Under the pieces are notes generated by a model. It was not told the DNA's origin and did not search any database. It saw only the letters and a program-made list of their open reading frames with translations. A stretch of 64,000 bases of DNA from Kappaphycus alvarezii. Its lineage: Eukaryota; Rhodophyta; Florideophyceae; Gigartinales; Solieriaceae. This document shows, in pieces, positions 58,944 through 64,000 of this stretch. Each line of letters begins with the position of its first letter. The stretch's first letter is position 1. The stretch spans positions 1,423,167-1,487,166 of the forward strand of contig NADL03000623.1 of assembly GCA_002205965.3 (NCBI GenBank), given 5' to 3'. The translations under genes and the position numbers were made by a program.

Positions 58944-60202
58944 ATGGATCTCAATGCTGCTCGTATAACGTTCACAGGGGCCAAGACTGAAGACGTTGAG
59001 GAGTTTCTTTACACATATGTCAACGTTGTGATGCGAGAGAAGGGCGATGAAGAGAAGGCCGCAAGTATCTTCGCCTATCTTCATGGTGACGCAAAGCACA
59101 AATATAAGTCCAAGTTTATCGACGGGTGGTCTTGTTAACGGGAATGGGCGTAACTTCGGTGAGGTATGTGAGTGGCTTGTGAAAGAGTATGCTAAGGAGG
59201 TAGAACCAGATGAGATGATTCGTACCGCCATAGAGGCCCGGCTGAACTTCGACGATCTGTTAAGCTCATTGGTGTACTTGTGTGATCTTTATGAAAAGGC
59301 TGGGTTCAACGCCCAAGCCAAGTACGGAATGCTGCGTAAGGCGGCTATGGGGATAAGCGGCTCTCCGATTTCCTCCTCATCAAGGGCCCTCACACTTTTG
59401 ATGAACTGAAGGTACCATAGTAGAATTTGTCAAAAATTCGGAGACGTTTCAGTCACTGAGTGAGGTACCGAGGGAAACCCGCACATCGATGCCTATCGTA
59501 CATCCTGAAAAGAATTATCAAAGGCCGGCTACTAGTGCAGCGGCATTAGAATCTGTCAGGAGCGATGTCAAAAACTTGGAAGAAAGGTTGGAAACCCGAT
59601 TCGATAATCGACTTGACATGATAACCTCGCAGTTGGAAAGCCTTACTCTTACCATTAAGAAGAACCAGTCTGGGGCCCCTAAGGCCGCAGAAGTCTGTTC
59701 TTACTGTCACAAGCCTGGACACTTTGCAAACAGGTGTCCTGATAATCCACATAGAAACACTCGTTGTGCAAAGTGCGGTCGATATGGGCATCATGAAAGT
59801 AACTGCTGGTCTAAAGACAACAGAAGAGCAAATTTATCGGAAGCGAGGAGTGAGTCAGGACCAGAGGTGAAAATCTTACAAAATAGAAGGGATCAAAGGT
59901 TGACGGATGCCGGTAACGTATCCATCGCTGAAGAGATTAGTCAAGTCAATGTGACAAAAAGGGATGGGGAAGGGAACATTTTATCGAAGAAACCTAGGCT
60001 AGAGTGTGGAATGCTGGAGAATATCCCAGCACCTGTACCTCCTCGAACCAAGAGGTCTGATCAAGTTGTTCCAGGAGTGGGAGTCACTCCGGCCAAGAAG
60101 ACGAAAAAGAGTAAGAAAGTTAAGAGTATCTCTAAGGACGTACTAGAGTATGTGAAGAGGTACAATTTGGTGGCTGAGCTTGCATCGGCCCCAACTGGAT
60201 AA
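58944..60202 (+). CDS. gypsy-2 Gag with two CCHC zinc knuckles (frame changes)
   Basis: ATG at 58944: MDLNAARITFTGAKTEDVEE then YTYVNVVMREKGDEEKAASI. Frame changes near 59130 and 59345. SSLVYLCDLYEKAGFNAQAK follows. From 59489 one frame runs to 60202 with a coiled coil (VRSDVKNLEERLETRFDNRL), the knuckles CSYCHKPGHFANRC and CAKCGRYGHHESNC (both C-x2-C-x4-H-x4-C, about 59696-59806) and a Lys-rich tail (KKTKKSKKVKSIS). It binds and packages element RNA. The best-preserved Gag in the window. Confidence 0.85.
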
Positions 60203-60216
60203 CGTTTGGTCAACTT

Positions 60217-60720
60217 TTGAGGGGCGACGCAGAGGATGCGAGAAAAGAACTCAAAAAAATTATCAGGTCTAATAAGTTCGCTAAGGGTAAGAAACTGTTT
60301 CTTCAATCGGCCTCGACAGCACCAAGACGTCTTAAGCTGGTACCAGTCAAAGTATTGGGTATGAAAACCCAAGCTCTCTTCGATTCGGGTGCTGTTCCAA
60401 ACCTCATTTCAGAAACTTTGGTGACAGATCTAGGTCTCGAAATTACTCCAACGACTCGAAAAATAACTGTAGCGGATGGAACCGTCTCAAAATGCATGGG
60501 CACTGTTGACAAGGTTTCCGTGTTCTTTGGGGAATCTAAAGTGGATGTAGACTTTCTTGTCATGCCGGATCTCCCTTTCGATGCAATCATTGGCTGCCCT
60601 ACCATGGAAAGACTAGGGACATGCATTGACTTGGGCAACCAAATGGTTTCAGTTAATATTGACGGCAGAACCGTGAAGATGCCCTGGATTTCGACAAAAG
60701 CACGCATCCTGAAGATTTAA
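60217..60720 (+). CDS. gypsy-2 aspartic protease
   Basis: The frame has a basic start, then LVPVKVLGMKTQALFDSGAV (active-site DSGA), PNLISETLVTDLGLEI and, near the C-terminus, DFLVMPDLPFDAIIGCPTME. The ALFDSGA ... IIG spacing is that of retropepsins of Gypsy elements. In the parent element it would be fused to Gag or Pol; the start at 60217 is only the first Met of this frame. Confidence 0.85.
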   Translation: MRGDAEDARKELKKIIRSNKFAKGKKLFLQSASTAPRRLKLVPVKVLGMKTQALFDSGAVPNLISETLVTDLGLEITPTTRKITVADGTVSKCMGTVDKVSVFFGESKVDVDFLVMPDLPFDAIIGCPTMERLGTCIDLGNQMVSVNIDGRTVKMPWISTKARILKI

Positions 60721-60767
60721 AAGAAACGGACAGTGAAGATTTCACTTCTAGCTATGACAGTGAAGAT

Positions 60768-62220
60768 TTGGAACCAACTAACCCTTTCGGAAGTGGAAAA
60801 GGGTACCCTCGCGGGGTAATGAACTTGGCATGGGACGATTATGATTCTGGGTTTGAAACAGATGACGACTGGAATTCTAGGATAAGGTTGAAACCCGAAT
60901 GTGTTTCTTTTTGCGATGATATCGAATCAAAGGACAGAATTCGGAGCATGAAAGAAGATTACCTTTGCAGAGAAAATAAGAATACGTCGAATTCCATATA
61001 TGAAGATGTGAGCACGACGGAAGAGGTCCTTCAAAATATTGAGGTTGAGGATCAAGAAGAAAAAGGGCGCCAAATGGCAGAAATCCAAGGAAAAGTGCAG
61101 CACCTTCCCGCGCCCGCCTCACTGAAAATATCCGACATGTTAACATCTTCCGAAGTAATTGCATGGAGCGTTTCAGATTTGAGACAAGCAAGTGTACCGG
61201 TTACTCACTCGTTCGAACTTACCGACACTCAACCGATTTACCACAAGCCTAGACGTCAACCGCCAAAATATGACCAATTTATCTCAGAAAATGTTACAAG
61301 TATGCTGAAAAATGATATTATTCGACCAGTTTCATCCCCATGGTCGTTTCCAGTTGTGGTCGCACCAAAGAAGGGTGGAAAGCTGCGTTTTTGCGTCGAT
61401 TACCGACAACTGAACCAGAGAATGATACCCGATCGATTTCCGATTCCGAACATGGAGGAGATCCTCGAGGACCTGAAGGACGGGAGATATTTCACCTCAA
61501 TTGACCTTTACACTGGCTATTGGCAGATTCCATTGGATGAAAAATGTAAGGAAAAAAACAACCTTTACCAGCAAAGCCGGTACGTTCAGGTTCGAAGTGA
61601 TGCCTTTTGGTCTCATGAATGCACCAGCTACATTCCAAAGAATGATGAACGAGGTTTTGAAAGGACTTCCATTCGCAAGAGTCTATATCGATGATGTCGT
61701 CATATTCTCAGAAACATTGGATCAGCACATCTCGCACCTCAATACAGTTGTGGAGAGGATATCGGAGTATAGCTTGAAAATTAAGTTGAGCAAATGCTTC
61801 TTTGCGAAAACTTCTATCCAATTACTCGGTCATATCGTCGACCAAGAGGGAATTAGAGTGGATCCAGAGAAAACGAAAAAAATAAAGTTGGCACCAAGGC
61901 CCGCTTCAAAGACGGAGGTCCGAAGCTTCTTAGGACTGGCCTCATATTACAGAAGATTTATCAAAGATTTCGCCAAGACTGCAGCACCGTTACATGCCAG
62001 CACTACGAAGAACGGAAAATTTCACTGGAACAAGGAAATGGAAACTGCATTTCAGGAGCTTAAAGATAAGCTATGTGTCCCCCCAGTTCTCATGTACCCA
62101 GATTTCAAGAGACCATTCGTTGTGGAGACAGATGCTCAGAACGGTCTTTGGGTGCCGTTTTGTCCCAAAAAGATGAAAACGGAAGACTACACCCTGTTCA
62201 ATTCGCAAGCCGAACTCTGA
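60768..62220 (+). CDS. gypsy-2 reverse transcriptase (one frame change)
   Basis: The frame 60768-61694 has an acidic linker, then HKPRRQPPKYDQFISENVTS, FPVVVAPKKGGKLRFCVDYR, QLNQRMIPDRFPIPNMEEIL and YFTSIDLYTGYWQIPLDE (first catalytic Asp). Near 61555 it shifts, and the frame up to 62220 goes on FRFEVMPFGLMNAPATFQRM, FARVYIDDVVIFSETL (catalytic YIDD), LLGHIVDQEGIRVDPEKT and EVRSFLGLASYYRRFIKDFA. All RT catalytic residues are present. It copies element RNA. Confidence 0.9.
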
Positions 62221-63200
62221 ATGACGCAGAAAAGAGATACTCAGTCTGCGAGAAAGAAGCGCTAGCTGTCGTCTTCGCGCTGAAAAAGTTTCGCGTATAC
62301 CTTTTATCACTCGAGAAATTTGTCTTGATAACTGATCACCAGGCACTTAAAACAGCATTCCAAAAGAAGGATGTACATCACCGCTTGGCCCGATGGCTCG
62401 ACATTTTCGCAGAATATCGGTTTGAAATTGTGTATAGACCCGGACGCAATAATCAGCCTGCCGATTACCTATCCCGCTTGAGGGACGCACTGATTCCAAA
62501 TGAAAAAGCTTTGGAGGACATCGTCGGAGTGGCCGAGTTACAGTTGCCGAACGATAACGAGTACGAAGCTAATATTCACGGACTGATCAAATTCCTCGAT
62601 GGACTAGAAATGAGAAAGGTCGATCTTGAACACCGAAATTGGGTACGCAGGAATCAAAAGGCTTTTACATTGTGGAATGGGAAACTCTTCCGGCACACTA
62701 AAGCCGGTCCCCGACTAGTGGCCCCTTTAAAAGAAAGAATGAAGATCTTGAGGACTTTCCATGATGAGCTAGGGCATTGGGATCTCGAAACAACCAAAAA
62801 ATTCGTAACTGAGAGATTCTGGTGGCCCGGTATCCATAAGGACGTCTATAACTTCGTGAAAAGCTGCGACAACTGCCAAAAATTCATTCCAATACGGAAG
62901 TATAAGACAACTCTAAGTTTTCCAGTTTCCGGTCTCTGGAAACCTTCTCAATTGACTTTGCGCGGCCCGTTCAAGGAAACTTCTTCCGGAAACAAATATC
63001 TCCTTATAGGGGTGGAACATCTTACTGGATGGCCAATAGCAGTTGCAGTCGAGGAGGCAAATGCTGAGGTGGTACTGAGATTCATCGAAAAAGAAATAAT
63101 TGAACCGTTTGGTCTTCCAAAAAGGATCATCTCGGATAACGCCCTTTGTTTTACTGCAACTTCACTGCTTCTTTTTTGGAAGAGAAAGGAATTCAGCTGA
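62073..63200 (+). CDS. gypsy-2 RNase H and truncated integrase
   Basis: The RNase H first Asp (VVETDAQ) is in the preceding frame. This frame continues RSLGAVLSQKDENGRLHPVQ, CEKEALAVVFALKKFRVYLL (Glu), LITDHQALKTAF and RPGRNNQPADYLSRL. Integrase follows: LRTFHDELGHWDLETTKKFV and CDNCQKFIPIRKYK (HHCC), then the core. At about 62945 the frame shifts so that the expected FSIDFA with the first Asp is read as PSQLTLRG. IISDNALCFTATSLL gives the second Asp. It ends at 63200 before the Glu. It cannot integrate. Confidence 0.88.
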   Translation: MCPPSSHVPRFQETIRCGDRCSERSLGAVLSQKDENGRLHPVQFASRTLNDAEKRYSVCEKEALAVVFALKKFRVYLLSLEKFVLITDHQALKTAFQKKDVHHRLARWLDIFAEYRFEIVYRPGRNNQPADYLSRLRDALIPNEKALEDIVGVAELQLPNDNEYEANIHGLIKFLDGLEMRKVDLEHRNWVRRNQKAFTLWNGKLFRHTKAGPRLVAPLKERMKILRTFHDELGHWDLETTKKFVTERFWWPGIHKDVYNFVKSCDNCQKFIPIRKYKTTLSFPVSGLWKPSQLTLRGPFKETSSGNKYLLIGVEHLTGWPIAVAVEEANAEVVLRFIEKEIIEPFGLPKRIISDNALCFTATSLLLFWKRKEFS

Positions 63201-63412
63201 AGACGATCTCGACTACGCTCTTATGTCAAACGGAAAGCCAAAAAGATGATTGGAATATCAAACGCGCACCTACTTTTTGGAATATTTTATAGGTAATCAA
63301 CTGAATCCCTATTCGTTTGAAAGGCCTCATGTTTTAACAATAAGGCAAATTACATTAATAGAAGCAGAAGAAGAATGAGGACGAGTCGGGACGTTCGTCT
63401 TGAGCGAGGGCG

Positions 63413-63998
63413 TGATATAATGAAAATTGTAGATATTCCTTGGCATGCTGCGCTGCGCTGAGTGGCTGCGCTGGCTGAGTTGGCTGCGCTGGCTGAGTTG
63501 GCTGCGCTGGCGAGTTGGCATGCTGTGCTGGCGAGTTGGCATGCTGCGCTGGCTGAGCTGTCACTGTACTTACAATTATATTTTTAATTATTTTTAGAGG
63601 AATGCTTTGCACTGTACTGTGGCGGTGCAGATTTGGCACTTAGGTACTGTATAGGTGCTACAGAATGTGAGGGTTGAAAACTCTATATAAGGGGCTGTTT
63701 GCATGAATGGTAGGACTACTTGGGAGCCAGCATACCCGAGCGGGGCGCTCAACAAGTTAAGTCAAACACAAGCATAAAGCAAGTTGGCAGACAACTTCAA
63801 GCCAAGTCCCGAGAGTAGTAGAAGTTGAGAGTCAACTTCAGCCAAGAAAACTTTTTTCTACGCTAGTCGCAGAGCGTCGGTGGTAGACCCTGCCCTTTTA
63901 TACTTGGTAGCTTCCTCACTCTCTCTTCTATACACTCCCTTTTGTTCGTTCAACAATACCACGGCAGCACTTTTGTCGCTCGCAACACCTCCTTCTCA
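63413..63998 (+). repeat. 3' LTR of gypsy-2
   Basis: 586 bp, same ends as 58210-58806. Shorter mainly by loss of copies of the 18-bp unit and several single-base gaps. The window ends two bases later. Confidence 0.88.
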
Positions 63999-64000
63999 GG

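Larger units (their letters stand above)
58210..63998 (+). mobile_element. Ty3/Gypsy LTR retrotransposon (gypsy-2) with deleted integrase end
   Basis: Direct LTRs at 58210-58806 and 63413-63998 begin TGATATAATG and end CTCA. Internal order is gag (two knuckles), protease, RT, RNase H, integrase. The integrase stops at 63200, well before its Glu, and only about 210 bp of unrelated sequence precedes the 3' LTR, so the integrase end and the usual 3' region are missing. The 3' boundary coincides almost with the window end, so the target duplication cannot be checked. Five or more frame changes interrupt the coding region. Confidence 0.9.

Overview
The window is eukaryotic nuclear DNA made almost entirely of transposable elements (TEs) in several states of decay, with one short island of ordinary genes at about 24.3-32.6 kb. 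The genes are intron-poor (one probable 174-nt intron). There is no operon structure, no ribosome-binding-site logic and no rRNA or intact tRNA. The mix of Copia and Gypsy LTR elements, PIF/Harbinger and piggyBac transposases, a restriction-like-endonuclease (RLE) non-LTR element, a secreted trypsin-like protease with a Cys-rich tail and a LURP-one-like protein suggests an alga. A florideophyte red alga of the Chondrus type is my best guess; this is inference from memory of such genomes, not proven by the sequence.

Left part (1-24 kb): a transposase fragment runs off the left edge (1-335, minus). A 5'-truncated non-LTR copy follows (1453-1981, minus). A full-length Copia element lies at 2024-8331 with 281-bp LTRs and a 5-bp target duplication AGTAC. 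Almost touching it are a decayed piggyBac-like element (about 8363-10959), a second Copia element on the minus strand (11013-17924) with an extra zinc-finger ORF before gag, and a full-length non-LTR element (18173-21741, minus) coding for an unusual YHDD reverse transcriptase and a C-terminal RLE-type endonuclease. Unrecognised ORFs follow at 22-24 kb.

Middle (24.3-35 kb): gene island. It has a possible small gene (24360-24712), a serine protease gene (27433-29347) and a LURP-one/Tubby-like gene (31490 to about 32.3 kb). Spacers are full of a palindromic motif related to TACTGTACAGTA. Both Copia elements sit in such GTAC sites. All three gene models carry single-base frame changes, so either they are pseudogenes or the sequence contains base errors.

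Right part (35-64 kb): a scrap-yard of non-LTR fragments in both orientations (34.3-39.3 kb), a PIF/Harbinger pair (helper protein 39330-39939 plus, transposase 40286-40940 minus), four copies of a short dispersed repeat, a decayed Gypsy element (44.6-48.7 kb, minus), a very decayed third Copia-like element (about 49.76-54.36 kb, plus), and a DDE transposase gene (55750-56767) split by a 63-bp non-LTR 3' end with a 14-bp target duplication. At the far right is a Gypsy element (58210-63998) whose integrase end is deleted and whose LTRs differ in an 18-bp tandem repeat.

The most informative result is the reconstruction of the non-LTR element. Three insertions with 8-14 bp flanking duplications define its 3' end, which has no poly(A) tail and ends in a run of C after a conserved CATGCATTAAAATAACCC motif. 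I did not find a clear new defence or metabolic system.
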